NCBI GenBank assembly: GCA_951799425.1
Contig: OX637397.1
Coordinates: 11,707,064 to 11,771,063 of the forward strand
Source: Ilex aquifolium
Lineage: Eukaryota; Streptophyta; Magnoliopsida; Aquifoliales; Aquifoliaceae
Reading direction: 5' to 3'
Length of the DNA: 64,000 nt
In this document: positions 23,940 to 35,870 of the stretch, one piece after another
How positions within the stretch are numbered: the first letter of the stretch is position 1
Layout: every line of letters starts with the position of its first letter
Notes under the pieces: model-generated
What the model was told of the DNA's origin: nothing
What the model saw: only the letters and a program-made list of their open reading frames with translations
Database searches by the model: none
Position numbers and translations under genes: made by a program

Positions 23940-24565
23940 AAGAAATGGCATTAGTTATCTTTGGGAGTCCTCGAGCCACGTGCAAGTTAGGGTTGCATTG
24001 GTATGGGCATGTTAAAGCTTATCCGAAATCGAAATGAGTCCGTTTGATTAAGGAAAAAAATGATAGAAAGTGAAGTGAAAGTAAAAAAAATTAAAAAACA
24101 AATATTTTCATGTGTGTATTTTGTTATCATGTAAAACTTTCAAGATAGTTTGAAAAAAAAAATATTCTATTATTTAAAAGAAAGGAAAATTACAAGAATT
24201 TTTTTTAATAGTTCAAATTACCCTTAATTATATTAAATCGGTCTAAATTATCCTTAATTATATTGAATAGGTTACCCACCAACACTATTATTCTACTAGC
24301 ATGGGCTATAATTTAGTCTTAGTTATCCTAAATTATATTTAGTCTTAAAAGGTTATAATTTTTGGTACCGATACTGCCGATGATATTGTAAAAATTCTCC
24401 ATAACATACATGCACATAAAAATAGACAGAGATAGAGCACAAAAATAAAAAATAAAAAATGCTAGCATAGGTTACTCACATCTAATATTCTAAATTAGAT
24501 GCCATATACATGTATCTACGACAAATAGAGATAAAAAGAGCACAAGGAAGGTTAGCATGCGTTAC
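23940..24565. other. TNL intron 1, 5' part
   Basis: It is AT-rich sequence up to the intron donor at 24565 (minus strand), with no recognised element. Confidence 0.4.
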
Positions 24566-25116
24566 CCATCTGTGACATTTTGCAAATCCCACCCAGATAT
24601 ATCGGCAACTTCAGTAAGTGCAGCTTTCCATATCTCCACCTTCTAAATTTCGGCCACAAAGCGCTCTGCATGCCTTGCAAATGCTTCTGCAAAGCTCCCA
24701 GTTTGTTTACGTACATCGGACGGATCGACATCGTAAAATATTGGAAGAACCAATTGTCCTCTTGTTTTCTTGCACTGGAGGATATCCACAAGCTCATATA
24801 AGCACCATGTTGAAGATGCATAGTTCTTCGAGAATACGATAATAGAAATCTTTGATCCTCGTAGTGCTTTCAACAGTTCCAATGGAATTTCTTTTCCACA
24901 TTGTAGTTGATCACTGTCCATGAAAGTGTGAATACCAGCATGAATCAAAGAAGTGTAGAGATGATCAGTGAAGTTTTTGCGTGTATCCTCACCTCTAAAA
25001 CTCAAGAAGACGTCGTGCGTCCAGTGGGGTGTGGAAGATGAAAATGAAAAACAAGATGGTTCATGTTGAAGGGTTTTGCCAGCCATGGAACAAGCACAAG
25101 AGAGGAGCAAATGCAA
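24566..25116 (-). pseudogene. TNL exon 1: TIR domain
   Basis: The exon translates to a typical TIR domain, with HDVFLSFRGEDTRKNFTDHL near residue 33 and later SKNYASSTWCLYEL and PIFYDVDPSDVRKQTG. The start is either the ATG at 25116 or, more like family members, the internal one at 25086 (MAGKTLQ). A TAG at 24645-24643 follows FVAEI. The same frame continues with recognisable TNL sequence (WKAALTEVADISGWDLQNV) up to a GT donor at 24565-24564, phase 2. Translation as it stands would give a 157-residue TIR-only protein, a form that some plants do use. Confidence 0.88.
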
Positions 25117-25164
25117 ATGGATAGATATTGGGTAAGGGGTGTTTTTGTATCAGTGAAAAGTGGC

Positions 25165-25172
25165 CTTTTTAT
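25165..25172 (-). promoter_or_regulatory. TATA box of the TNL gene
   Basis: TATAAAAA in the context cccctataaaaaggcc lies on the minus strand, about 50 bases upstream of the ATG at 25116 and 80 upstream of the one at 25086. The spacing suits a short 5' UTR if the internal ATG is used. Confidence 0.6.
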
Positions 25173-25179
25173 AGGGGAA

Positions 25180-27020
25180 ATCTCTGGCAACTCCATCAGA
25201 CTCTGTTTTATTTTCTTAAAATCCCAAATGACCCGTCACAAGGGGTCAAGCCCAGCCTAATTCCTGGTAAGACTATTAATACATTCTAGAAGCTTGAGCT
25301 CAATTTGGTTTTGGTTCATTTAAATTGAAAAATAAATACACTCAGATAAGATTCCTAATTTTTTTTTTCCTGTAACGACTCAAATTTAAGCAACCTATGA
25401 CTCGACTGGAGTGTACCATATAAGCACTCAAAAAACAATTTCTTGGCATTCTGGTAACGAGGACACCAATTACGAACCATAGGATCAATCCTCCTAAAAT
25501 AATGTTCATTACTAAAAATAGAGTAATACTAGATTGAGCAAATAATATGACCAAAAGCAACAATCGAATGATGTAACATTGATATGTTAGTAATTTGGGA
25601 CCCTTAAATAATAGATTACTACAATATTTAAACCCGGGTATCTCTCTATTGGAAATCAAATACCCATTCTTGATTAGGAATACTATGATTAACCATAATA
25701 TTCTTTGATTGATCATGAATAATATTAATTAGTTGTAACTTGGTACTTAAAACTTGAATCTTCAAATAACTTTTCATACGATATCAAAAAATCTCTTTTT
25801 TGTAGGCTTACCCTAAATATAAAATGATAAAAGTGGTTGACAGTTTCCACTCTTCCTCTTAAGACAAACAGAAACTCCATCTGAGTTTTTTTTAAAAAGG
25901 TCGGTTTTATTATGAAGTGATTAATATCTTTAGACTTCCATAAAAATGACCCTATTTTTATGTATATTAATAAAATGATGTAAATCACATATCTAAACTC
26001 CATTAAAATCTAAACAACCCATAAATCTCGAGCTATCTTAGAATATAACTTTTTCTCCCAATTGATATAGGTAAGATGATATATTAATATTAATTACATT
26101 ATATTTGATAAATAAAACTACTTAAATTGAAAAGAGTCCAAAGGTGATACATATAACATATAAGAAGAAAATAAATAAATAAATTAGAAACCTTATCAAA
26201 ATGTGAGGCTTATTACATCTATTTATGACTAACTTTGGCGTGATTTTATATTTTATATCAAAACTGCAAAGTTATTAAAAAAAAATTCAAGAAGTAGGCG
26301 TAATAATACCACTAGAATCCAATTGACACAAGTCAATCATCATTTTAAAAAAAAATAGAGATCAATTGAAGGGCCTATTACAAGTAATTTTTCCTTTATA
26401 TTACGAATTTAGAACCAAAAGAATAAAAAATATATAAATCAAGGCAAATTTAAAAGGTGTACTAATTATTTTTAAAAATATAGTTACATTAAGAAAAAAA
26501 TTTGGAGGTGTTACATAAAGTATAAAATTATGTGCACAAAAAATATGCACAATATCATCTGCAGTCGTTGAATCAATAATAAAACCTATTAATCCGACAA
26601 CAACAAATAACTTGTTACACATTTTGATACACATTTTTATCTGCGGCTGTCAGGACCTCCGTCCTGAACGGGGCCGAGGTTTTGTCAGGACCTGAGGTCC
26701 TTGTTGCCCAGTCGTTAATTTCAATTCCTTTAATTTTTTTCCTTCTCCCCTTGAGCAAGAAATCAATCAGACTTTCCAAATCCTACTCCGATTTGCCATA
26801 ACCATGACTTTTCACCAATCTTGATAGAATTCTGTACAACATTCCTTTCATGACAGCATTCCTTTCATAAATTTAGAGGTATGATACCAAAAATTTTTCG
26901 GTCGTAGCGTAGTCAAGTCCTCCTTTCATAAGTCTAGACCCGTGTTAGGGGCTGAAAGTTCCACATTAGGTGTTGCTACACGCGCTGGAACATTCAAATC
27001 ATGGCGGCTAAGGAAGATAT
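25180..27020. other. Upstream region of the TNL gene
   Basis: It is AT-rich with no gene. A GC-richer spot at 26640-26710 holds two tcaggacct words around gaacggggccgagg. The open frames on the minus strand between 25342 and 26634 are low-complexity and match nothing. Confidence 0.4.
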
Positions 27021-27027
27021 TTTAGAG

Positions 27028-27118
27028 TTAATTAAATTCACCTCCCCTAAGGTTTGTCCAAATAATAGGTAGACCTTCTCATGTATTAGAAATAACACTG
27101 ACATCCCCTATAAATGGA
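27028..27118 (+). repeat. Dispersed repeat, inverted partner at 37.2 kb
   Basis: The words gttaattaaattcacctccc, ctaaggtttgtccaaataa and catgtattagaaataacac recur in reverse complement around 37165-37255. The two copies face each other across the Copia complex. Looser relatives may occur at 10905 and 21655. The family is not identified. Confidence 0.6.
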
Positions 27119-27123
27119 GTAAA

Positions 27124-27343
27124 TATTCGGTATCACAGTTACACTACGTCATTATACTGATATAGTATAATCATCCAATAATAAGATAATATGTAGGTAA
27201 GTGGATCCCATATAATTAAATAACTACTCATTCACGTCATTCGGTATTTAATTATGTGGGATTCACTTGTTTATACATTGTCTTATTATTAAAAGGTTAC
27301 ACCATATCAACATGATAACATGCTGTAACCGTTACACCCAATA
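27124..27343. mobile_element. Fold-back MITE of about 220 bp
   Basis: The left arm (ggtatcacagttacacta ... ggatcccatataattaaata) and the right arm (its complement, ending ctgtaaccgttacacc) pair over about 94 bases at roughly 75% identity, leaving a short loop. No transposase lies inside. I could not fix the target duplication. Confidence 0.65.
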
Positions 27344-27995
27344 GTTTAAGTCAATACATTTCTCTATAAATTTTTCACTACTTCACTACCATATTTCAAT
27401 TTCACTGTCTATTTTTTAGGGAATTTTCAATGAAGTTGATAATAAAATTTCTATTTTTGCATTAAGTATCAATGAATTTGACAGCGAAAATGGAGAGTAA
27501 AATATGAACACTCATTTTTTTCTCTCTCTGTCTCTCTCTATAAATTCCTATTTCACTATCCGATTTCAAAGAATTAGAAAGTAAAATTGAAAAGTGAATT
27601 TTTTGTTTCATTGTCCAAATTTAGTGAACTAAATAGTAAAATTGGACATTGAAATTCCTATTTCTCTATTTAAAATTACATTATTTATATTCTCACTCTG
27701 TAATTGTCTCTATGAAAATTTTGATAGTAGTAATTTTTTACCGTCATAAACTTATTTCACTATTCAATTTCAGTGTGGATTTATTTCACTGTCACACTTC
27801 AAAAAAGTGAAATATTTATTTCACTAGTTAAATTAGACTAATATCACTATTTGTGCTAGTGAAATTTACCAATTACACTGTCTTGGACGTTATACCAAGA
27901 TAGTGGAACACCAATTTAACAGTTGGTGACAGCTAATATCACTGTAACATTAGCATAATAATGTTGTTGGTACCACTTTTTATTATGATAAATTC
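27344..27995. repeat. Degenerate short repeats of the tttcactattcaattt type
   Basis: Many diverged copies of tttcact(g/a)tc(c)aatttcagtg, in both orientations, fill this stretch. It looks like subterminal repeats of an unidentified DNA transposon. There is no coding sequence. Confidence 0.45.
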
Positions 27996-28000
27996 ACATC

Positions 28001-28152
28001 TGTGAAAGAAGATAACAGAAAGCGAATAATTGTACATTGTTTTGGTGCACTTTTTCATATACATGAGGAGGTGTATTTATAGTACAAGAAAATACTAAAA
28101 TATCCTAGTCTAATCGATGTAGGACAAGCTTATAAACATATATACATAAACA
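28001..28152 (-). repeat. Copia 3' LTR (outer, left)
   Basis: This LTR begins tgtgaaagaag at 28001, ends acataaaca at 28152, and is followed by the complement of a polypurine tract (tccccactcaaactcaag). Confidence 0.85.
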
Positions 28153-28670
28153 TCCCCACTCAAACTCAAGGAGGAATCGAATATGTCAATTGGAGTTTGT
28201 AAACCAAATCACGGTGGTGACCAGGAGGATTAGCCTTCGTGAAGATATCAGTCAGCTGAAGCAACCGAAAAAAGACGAACAGTGCCCTCCTGTAGTTGAT
28301 GACGTACAAAATGACAATCGATCTCGATGTGTTTTACGCCCTCATGAAAGACATGATTATGAGCAATTTGAATAGTACTGCAATTGCCACGATAAAGAGG
28401 AGTACTAAATTGGTGAGGAACACTCATATCCTGTAGAAGCCAGCGAAGCCAAATGAGCTCAGAAGTAGTATCAGCAAGTGTTCAGTACTCATCTTCAGTA
28501 CTAGAGCGAGCAACAACTGTCTGCTTCTTACTCCGCCAAGATATAAGAGAATCACCCAAAAGAAAAAGAAAGTCAGTGGTAGACCGTCAGTCAGTAGGGT
28601 CACCCGCCCAATCAGCATCAGAGTAAACCTGCAACGTCAATGATGAGTTAGAAGAAAAATGAAGCCCATG
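28153..28670 (-). pseudogene. Copia RNase H fragment
   Basis: The minus strand reads the end of a Copia RNase H: the D-x-DW region, a TGFLF-like word, [14 protein letters not shown] sequence and the terminal ELIWLRWLLQD-type segment. Several frameshifts and stops break it. At about 28670 it switches abruptly to plus-strand gag sequence of the same family. Confidence 0.75.
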
Positions 28671-29700
28671 GAACTACAATGCTTGCACCCAACAGAAGAT
28701 AATTTTTCTGCGTGGGTGGAGATTATGGGGTTTTGTAGCTGGCACAAAAGACGAACCCACAAAAATTAACATAGAAATTGAAAAAGAAACTCAAGCGGAA
28801 TTTGATGATCGCCTTGAGGTATGAGAAGGCACTCATTATAAGATTCTCTCCTATTTATTAATGCCTCTGTTCCTTTTATTCAGAGTCTTCTTCCAAAGTT
28901 TCAGAATGCCAAGCTTGCCTGGGATTTTTTGGCAAACTGATACAATTATTCTAGTGATGTTGATCTCCAGTTTCAGCTAGAATCTAAGCTCTATCAGATG
29001 CAGCAGGAACTTGGCCAGTCTATTGCTGAGTTTCATGCTGAGGTTAGTAGTGTTTGGGATCAATTTTTTTTTTTTTATATTTTTTTTTTGGGTAAGGGTA
29101 GGGGGAGGGGGGAAGGGAGCTTTGACAAAGTCTTCACAATGCAAATAGTACCATTGGACCAAAGGCCCGTTGGTTACAAGGGTGGTGTGGGATCAGTTTT
29201 CTCAAGTAGACCCAACGTTTAAGGATGCTGACTCCATTAAGCTCTTTACGGACTATCGAGATAGTCGTTAATTTATTCACTTTATGATGCATATTTGGGA
29301 TGATTTTGAAACCACTCGAGCATCATTACTCCATCGTTCTCATTTTCCTACACTTGAAGTTTCCTTCACAAAGCCCATTTTTTAGGAGACACGACAAAAA
29401 ACTCACTAGGTCCATTCCACTGATTTGGTCATGGCTGTTGCACTGTCTAGCTTCTCTACTACAACCACTCCCACTGCAACTGATTCCTCCTATAGACCAT
29501 GTCTTTCCAACAAACAATGTCACTATTGTAAGGAAGATGGCCACCACATCTCTAATTGTCAAAAAAAAAAAAAGGCTAAGGATGCTAGAGACACTTAGAA
29601 GGCTAAGTTTTCTTCATCTCACAAGCCTGTTGCTGCTGTTTCTACCAGTCCATCAGCTTCCGACTATCCCTCTACATCTCCTTTGTCCCCTCTTACTATA
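28671..29700 (+). pseudogene. Copia gag, decayed copy 1
   Basis: Traces of Copia gag are on the plus strand: NFSAWVEIMGF, LPKFQNAKLAWDF and LESKLYQMQQELGQSIAEFH, then a zinc knuckle CHYCKEDGHHISNC. Many stops occur, and a poly-A-tailed insertion splits it at 29063-29183. The second gag copy at 31321 is close in sequence. Confidence 0.78.
29063..29183 (-). mobile_element. SINE-like retroposon inside Copia gag
   Basis: The 121-bp block interrupts the gag between gtttgggatca (29052-29062) and gtgtgggatca (29185-29195), which are one substitution apart and make a target duplication. On the minus strand it starts near accaacgggcctttggtcc and ends in A-rich tail (plus-strand T runs at 29063-29089). 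Box A is plausible (tttggtccaatggta), but box B is not clear. Confidence 0.6.
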
Positions 29701-31195
29701 GCTGACCTTGAGACAATTGTGACTTAGGTTCTATCTCGTACTTCCATTGCCTTATCAGTTTCCTCATGTAAATCTTCTCCTTGGTTTATTGACTATGCCT
29801 ATTGCAATCATATGATATCTGATTCTTCCTTGGTGTCTCATAAAAAGTCTTTAAACTCGATGCCTCACATATGTACTGTTGATGGTTCACACATATTTGT
29901 TACTCATGTTGGTCCCATTTCTACCCCTATTATTTCTGTTCCTGACACGCATCTTGTTCCTAACTTATCTCTAAATCTTATTTCTGTTGGTCAACTTGTT
30001 GAATGTGGTCTTATCTTAACCTTTTCTCACAAAGGATGTGATGTGCAAGATCAGAAAACAGGCCAGCTCGTTGGGACTGGGCATAAAGCTGGTCACCTTT
30101 TTGAGCTTACATCTCTACATATGCCCAACTCATGTATTAATCAGTCGCTTGTTGTTGCTGTGCCTTCCAGTATTTAGCATTCTCGTCTCGGTCATACATA
30201 TTTACATAGTGTCTAGTCTTTATCTTCTAGTGGTTGTTTAGGAGATGTTAAATTTGAATTGTTTGATTGTGTGTCTTGTCAATTGGGAAAATAGAAAGCT
30301 TTACCTTTTAATAGAGGTGATTATTTGTCTTCGGCACCTTTTGATTTGGTTCATTCTAATGTTTGGGGTCTTGCTCTTATTCACACTAAGGGTGGATCTT
30401 GTTATTGTAATTTTTATTGATAATTATACACGATACACACGGCTTTATCTTTTGCATTATCACTCTGAGTTACTTAATATTTTTTGTGAATTTAAGCAGA
30501 TGATCAAAACTCAGTTTGATCGCACCATTAAAACATTTTGTTCCGATAATGCTATGGAGTATAAGGCTGCCTCATTCATTGAAGAACTTAAACAGGTAGA
30601 CACTTTGTCTCATCAATCATGTCCTTACATCTCCCAACAGAATGGCCTTGTAGAACGTAAGCATCATCATATTCTTGACATTGTTCATTCTCTCCTTCTG
30701 TCTGCCTCTCTCCTTGAATCTTTTTGGGGATAGGCTGCCCTTATAGCTGTTCACACTATCAATTGGGTTCCATCTTCTATTATCTCTAATCATTCTCCCT
30801 AATGAACTTCTCCATAGAAAGGTACCCGACTATTCTCTTTTAAGAGTTTTTGGTTGTGCTTGTTTTTTCTTACTCCCATCTCACGAGCGTACAAACCTTG
30901 AACCTCGTTCTTATCTCTGATGTTTTCTTAGTTATGGAATTGAACATATGGGTCATTAGAGCTATGACCCCATAACCAAACGTCTTCGAATCTCCCGACA
31001 TGTTCATTTCTGGGAGCACAAGGTCTTCACTAGTATTTCTCAGTTCTCATTTCATACTTCATCATAATCTCCTATTTTCATTGAGCCATCCATAGATCTT
31101 TTCTCAGATTTTCCTTATGATACAGGTACAGTAAGCTCATCAGGTGATAACTCAACGACTGCTCCTCACGAATCTGGACCATCAACGATAGGGTA
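29701..31195 (+). pseudogene. Copia protease/pre-integrase/integrase region
   Basis: After a protease-proximal part (SPWFIDYAYCNHMISD), the frame gives the GAG-pre-integrase region (VPNLSLNLISVGQLVECG) and integrase core pieces (IFIDNYTRYTRLYLLHYHSE, IKTFCSDNAMEY, PYISQQNGLVERKHHHIL). Asp and Glu of the DDE triad can be seen in these pieces, but stops and frameshifts abound. It ends at about 31195 with a stretch matching the pre-RT linker of the minus-strand copy near 34260-34370. No RT follows. Confidence 0.75.
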
Positions 31196-32404
31196 AGAAT
31201 ATGCTTTGGCAAACTTTCGGCCATCCTCCTATAACATTCCGATCTACTTCGACCATCCTTCGACGAATTTTTGGCCATCCTCCGATGAGTTTTCAACCTG
31301 CTCCGACCACCTTTTCTACTATGGCTTCTCAAAATGATGTAGCTCGCCGTATAGAGATTGTGTTGGACGACACCAACTACAATGCTTGGGTCCAATAGAT
31401 GAATTTTTTTTTGCGTTGGCTGAGATTAGGGGGTTTTGAGACTAGCACAAAAGAGGAACCCACAAAAATTAAATAGAAACTAAAAAAGAAACTCAAGCTG
31501 AATTTGATGATCGCCTTGAGGCATGGGAAGACATTCATTGTAAGATTCTCTCTTGGTTTATTAATACCTCTGTTCCTTCTATTTTGAGTCTTTTTTCTAA
31601 ATTTCAGAATGCCAAGCTTGCCTAGGATTTTTTTTGGCAAACTGATACAATTGTTCTAGTGATGCTGCTCTCCAGTTTTAGCTAGAATCTAAGCTCTATC
31701 AGATGCGGCAGGAACCTGGCTAGTCTATTCATGCTCAAGTTAGTAGTGTTTGGGATCAGCTTTCTCAGGCAGACCCAACTTTTAAGGATGATGACTCTAT
31801 TAAGCTCTTTGCGAACTACTGAGATTATCGTCAGTTTATTCACTTTATAATGAACATTCAGGATGATTTTGAAACTATTCGAGCATCGTTACTCCATCAT
31901 TATCCTTTTCCTACATTTGAAGTTTCCCTCATAGAGCTCATTTCTGAGGAAACATGTCAAAAAAATTGCCGGATCCATTCCACTGATTTGGTCGTGGTTG
32001 CTGCACTGTCTAGCTCCTTTACTACAACCACCCTCGCTGCAGCTGCTTCCTCCTATTTACCATGCCTTTTCAATGGACAATGTCACTATTGTAAGGAAGA
32101 TGGCCATCACATATCTGATTGTCCAAAGAAAAAGGATAATGATGCTAGAGGTGCTCAGAAGGTTAAGTTTTCTTCATCCCACAAGCCTGTTGTTGTTGTT
32201 TGTACCAGCCCATCAACTTTCGACTACCCCCTGTATCTCCTTTGTCCTTTGTTACTACAGTTGACCTTGAAGCAATTGTGACCTAGGTTTTATCTCGTAC
32301 TTCCATTGCTTCATCAGTCTCATCAGTTAAATTTTTCTCCTTGGTTTATCGACTCAGCCTATTGCAATCATATGACATTTGATTCTTCCTTGGTGTCTCA
32401 TAAG
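31196..32404 (+). pseudogene. Copia leader plus gag, copy 2
   Basis: A leader with tcggccatcctcc repeats leads to an ATG at 31321 (MASQNDVARRIEIVLDDTNY). The gag that follows has a TAG after NAWVQ, an intact zinc knuckle CHYCKEDGHHISDCPKKK and the protease-proximal YRLSLLQSYDI-type remnant. It is cut off at about 32404, where the internal LTR begins. Confidence 0.75.
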
Positions 32405-32408
32405 AACT

Positions 32409-32559
32409 TGAAAAAAGAGAATATAAAGCAAATATCAACCGTATATTGCTTTGGTGTACTTTTTCATATACATAGGGAGATGAATTTATACTACAAGAGA
32501 ATAATAAAATATCCTAGTCTAACTAATGTGGGACAAAGATAAACATATACACATTAACA
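32409..32559 (-). repeat. Copia LTR, third internal copy
   Basis: It is homologous to the outer LTRs but with a slightly damaged start (tgaaaaaagag) and is followed by the complement of a purine tract (tcccccctcaaactcaagg). It acts as the 3' LTR of the minus-strand body to its right. Confidence 0.8.
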
Positions 32560-34800
32560 TCCCCCCTCAAACTCAAGGTGAGATCGAATATGTCAACTGG
32601 AATTTGCAAACTAAATCACGGTGACGACTAGGTGGATGAGCTTTTGTGAAGATATTAGCGAACTGATCAGTTGAAGTAACCGGAAAAAGACGAAGAGTAC
32701 GCTCCTCTAGGTGATGACGCACTAAATGTCAATCGATCTCGATGTGTTTTGTATGCTCATGAAATACATCGTTATGATCAATTTGAATAGCACTGTGATT
32801 GTAACAATAAATAGGAGTACTAGATTGGTGAGAAATACCCATATTTTGTAGAAGCCAATGACACCAAAGGAGCTTGGAAGTAGTATCAGCCAGTGCTAGG
32901 TACTAAGCCTCCGTATTAGAGTGAGCAATAACTGTCTGCTTCTTACTCCGCCAAGATATAAGACAGTCACCCAAAAGAAAAAGAAAGCTAGTGGTAGACC
33001 GCCGGTTAGTAAGATCACTTGCCCAATCAGCATCATAGTAAACTTGCAACGCAAAGGATGAGTGAGAGGAAAAATGAAGCCCATGGAATAAGGTGCCCTT
33101 CACATACTGTAAGATGCGAAGAACAGTTGTATAGTGAACATAATGGGGAACAGTCATAAACTGGCTAATGAGATGCACAACATAGGCAATATCCAGCCTA
33201 ATAATAGTGAGATAAATTAGGCTTCCAACAAACTGTTGATAATGGGTAGCATTTGGTAGAAGCTCTCCATCAGTAGGATAGAGTTTAATGTTGGTCTCTA
33301 GGGGGCAATCAGCCATCTTACATTTGGTAAAACCTGCACGAGAGACAAGATCAGAAGCATACTTGGCCTGGGTCAAATAGTAGCCATCAGAGGATTGGGA
33401 CACCTCTAGTCTGAGAAAGTGACTGAGAGAGCCCAAGTCTTTCATTTCAAAGTGCTAATTTGAAAAATGCTTAAGTTCATGAATGCTAGAAGGATCATCA
33501 CTAGTAATGATCATATCATCAACATAAAATAGCAGAATAGTAATACCAACATTGGTATGATGAGTAAAAATAGCATAATCATAGGGGCTAGAAACAAACT
33601 CAAGTTGTGCAATAACAGAGCTGAATTTGGCAAACTAGGCATGTAGAGCTTGCTTAAGACCATATAATGCACGTCGAAGGCGACACACCTTACCAGGAGG
33701 ATGAGGACACCCTAGGGAGGCTGCATATTGACCTCCTCATCCAAGTCACCATGTAAGAAGACATTCTTCACATCCATCTGAAACAGAGGCCATTGGCGTG
33801 CAAAGGCTACGACCAAGAGAGAACGAACAGAGGTAATGCGAGCAACATGAGCAAATATCCCCTCATTGTCAATGCCATACTCCTATGTAAATCCCTTGGC
33901 TACCAAACAAGCTTTATATTACACCTCAGAATCATCAGAATTGGCTTTCCTCTTATGTTCTCATTTGTTCCCAACTATTGTCTTTCTAGGAGACAAATCA
34001 ACTAAATCCCAAGTATGAGTTTTGTGTAGGGCATCAAGTTCTTCAGACATAGCTCGCTTCCAAAGAGGGTCAGAAGCCTCGCGATAATTGCGAGGTTCAT
34101 GAAGTGTAGCAAGAGTGGAAAAATAATGATAATTACTAAGATAAATAGGGGGAGCCCTTACCCTATTGGAATGACAAACATCCAAAGTGGAGGAGGAATC
34201 AGGTGGATCGGGTGAGATGATAGGATTAACAGTTGGTCTAGATTCATGAGGAGTGGTCATTGAGTTATACTCAGATGGATTAGATGTGATGATAGAATCA
34301 ATAGGCGGTCTAGAGTCGTGATAAGCAGTCGTTGAGTTATCACCCGATGAGCTTACATTACATGCACAAGAAAATTTGGGAAAAGATCTACAGATGGGTT
34401 AGTGAAAATAGGAGAATATGAGGAAGTATCGGATGAGAATTTTAAAACACTAGTGAAGACCTTGTGTTCCCAGAACTGAAAGTAGCGGGAGACTCGAAGA
34501 CACTTGGTTATAGGGTTATAACACCAATAACCCTTATGTTCAATGCCACAACCAAGAAAGCAATAGAGATGAGAACGGGTTTCAAGTGTTATACACTCAT
34601 GAGCTGGGAGTAAGACAAAACAACCACAACCAAATTTTTTTATAAAAGAATAATCAGGTTCCTTTCCATAGAGAACTTTATATGGAAATCGATTAGAGAT
34701 AGTAGGAGATGAAACTCGATTGATAGTGTAAATAGTAGTAAGGGCGACTTCTCCCTAAAAAGATTTTGGGAGAGATAGAGAGAATGAACATTGTCAATAA
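32560..34800 (-). pseudogene. Copia RT-RNase H and integrase C-terminus
   Basis: Reading from right to left: integrase C-terminal part (about 34800-34270), linker SNRVRAPPIYLSNYHYF, RT start (PLWKRAMSEELDALHKTHTW), a broken palm, then from 33445 MKDLGSLSHFLRLEVSQSSDG, KYASDLVSRAGFT, YDADWASDLTNRRSTTSFLF and [18 protein letters not shown]. Missing pieces and stops make it inactive. Compared with the plus-strand pieces, the integrase core is deleted here. Confidence 0.8.
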
Positions 34801-34830
34801 TATGATGATGCTTACGTTCTGCATGACCAT

Positions 34831-35199
34831 TTAAGTAACAGGCATATGTGAACCATCAGCAGTATATATGTGAGGCATAGAGCTAAAAGAATTCTTATGA
34901 GGCACTAGGTAAGGATTAGATGTCATATTATTGCAATAGGTTGAGTCAATAAGCCAGAGAGAAGATTTACCTGAGGAGACTGATAAAGCAGGGGAAGAGC
35001 AAGATAGAACCTTGGTCACAATTGCCTCAAGGTCAGCAACAGTAAGTGAAGACTTACTTGAGGAGACTGATAATGCAAGAGAAGAACGAGGTAGAACCTT
35101 GGTCACAATTGCCTCAAGATGACCTATAGTAAGAGAAGACATAAAAGTTGCCGCAGCGGGAGTGGCTGGAGTAAAGGAGGTAAATAGTGTAGCAGCCAT
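34831..35199 (-). pseudogene. Copia remnant: leader fused to protease-proximal region
   Basis: A 122-codon minus-strand frame starts MAATLFTSFTPATPAAATF, carries a duplicated module (LEAIVTKVL twice, KSSL twice) and ends in the protease-proximal WLIDSTYCNNMTSN and HIYTADGSHMPVT. Almost all of gag has been deleted. The next sequence jumps to the integrase C-terminus (ERKHHHIIDNVHS), so the pre-integrase and integrase core are deleted too. Confidence 0.65.
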
Positions 35200-35870
35200 G
35201 ACCAGATTAGTGATCGGGGTAGGTTAGAATGTCGCCGACGGGTGACCGAAAGGTTGCCGGAGGATAGTCAAAGGTTACCAGAGGATGGTCGGGAGGCAAT
35301 CAGAACATTGCCAGAAGACTACCGGAAAGTCATTGGATGATGGCCTGAGCAGATCGAAAGTTCACCAGAGCATTGCCGAAGTAGATCGAAACTCTGCCGG
35401 AAGATGGTCAGTGCAGATCGAAACTCCGTCGAAGGATGGTCAAAAGTTTGCCGAAGGATGGCCGAGGGGGGGGGGGAGGGGTAGATCGGAACTCCGCCAG
35501 AGGATGGTCGGAAGTTTGCCGGAGGATGGCCGGAAGAGGAAAAGCCTCAAGAGTTCTGATGTGGAGGATTTCTCGTAGGGAAACTATAGAACATACTATC
35601 CTTGGCTAGAAGGATTCACCCTAGGCTCTGATACCATATGTAGCAGGTTGGAAACTCGTCGAATGATGGTCGGAAGTTCGCCAGAGGATGGCCGGAGCAG
35701 ATCAGAACGTCGCAGGAGGATGGTTGGAAGTTCGCCAGAGGATGTTTTGACCCTATAGGAACGTCGCTGGAGGATGGCCAAAAGATAAAAAGCCTAAAGA
35801 GTTCTTATGTGGAGGATCCCTTGTAGGGCAACTACAGAGCATACTATCCTTGGCCAGAAGGATTCACGAG
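35200..35870 (-). repeat. Copia leader with gaggatggccgg minisatellite and duplicated PBS
   Basis: Many imperfect copies of cggaggatgg(c/t)cggaagttcgcc fill the leader. An 80-bp block ending cctaggctctgatacca occurs twice (ending at about 35637 and 35887), so the primer-binding site is present twice, once beside the LTR and once 250 bp inside. Confidence 0.7.

Larger units (their letters stand above)
7235..25116 (-). pseudogene. TIR-NB-LRR resistance-type gene, broken
   Basis: Five exon blocks in the normal TNL order can be followed on the minus strand: TIR (25116-24566), NB-ARC (10487-9386), LRR (9180-8905), LRR (8827-7910) and C-JID (7810-7235). Such proteins are intracellular immune receptors. 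The TIR domain signals through NADase activity, NB-ARC is the nucleotide switch, and the LRR and C-JID recognise effectors. Splice phases agree at every junction. Three in-frame TAG codons interrupt the reading (24645-24643, 10264-10262, 7537-7535), and the acceptor before the NB-ARC exon reads AT instead of AG (10489-10488). Intron 1 is about 14 kb because of a 9.7-kb CACTA insertion. I read it as a pseudogene, although a TIR-only protein could still be made from the first exon. Confidence 0.85.
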
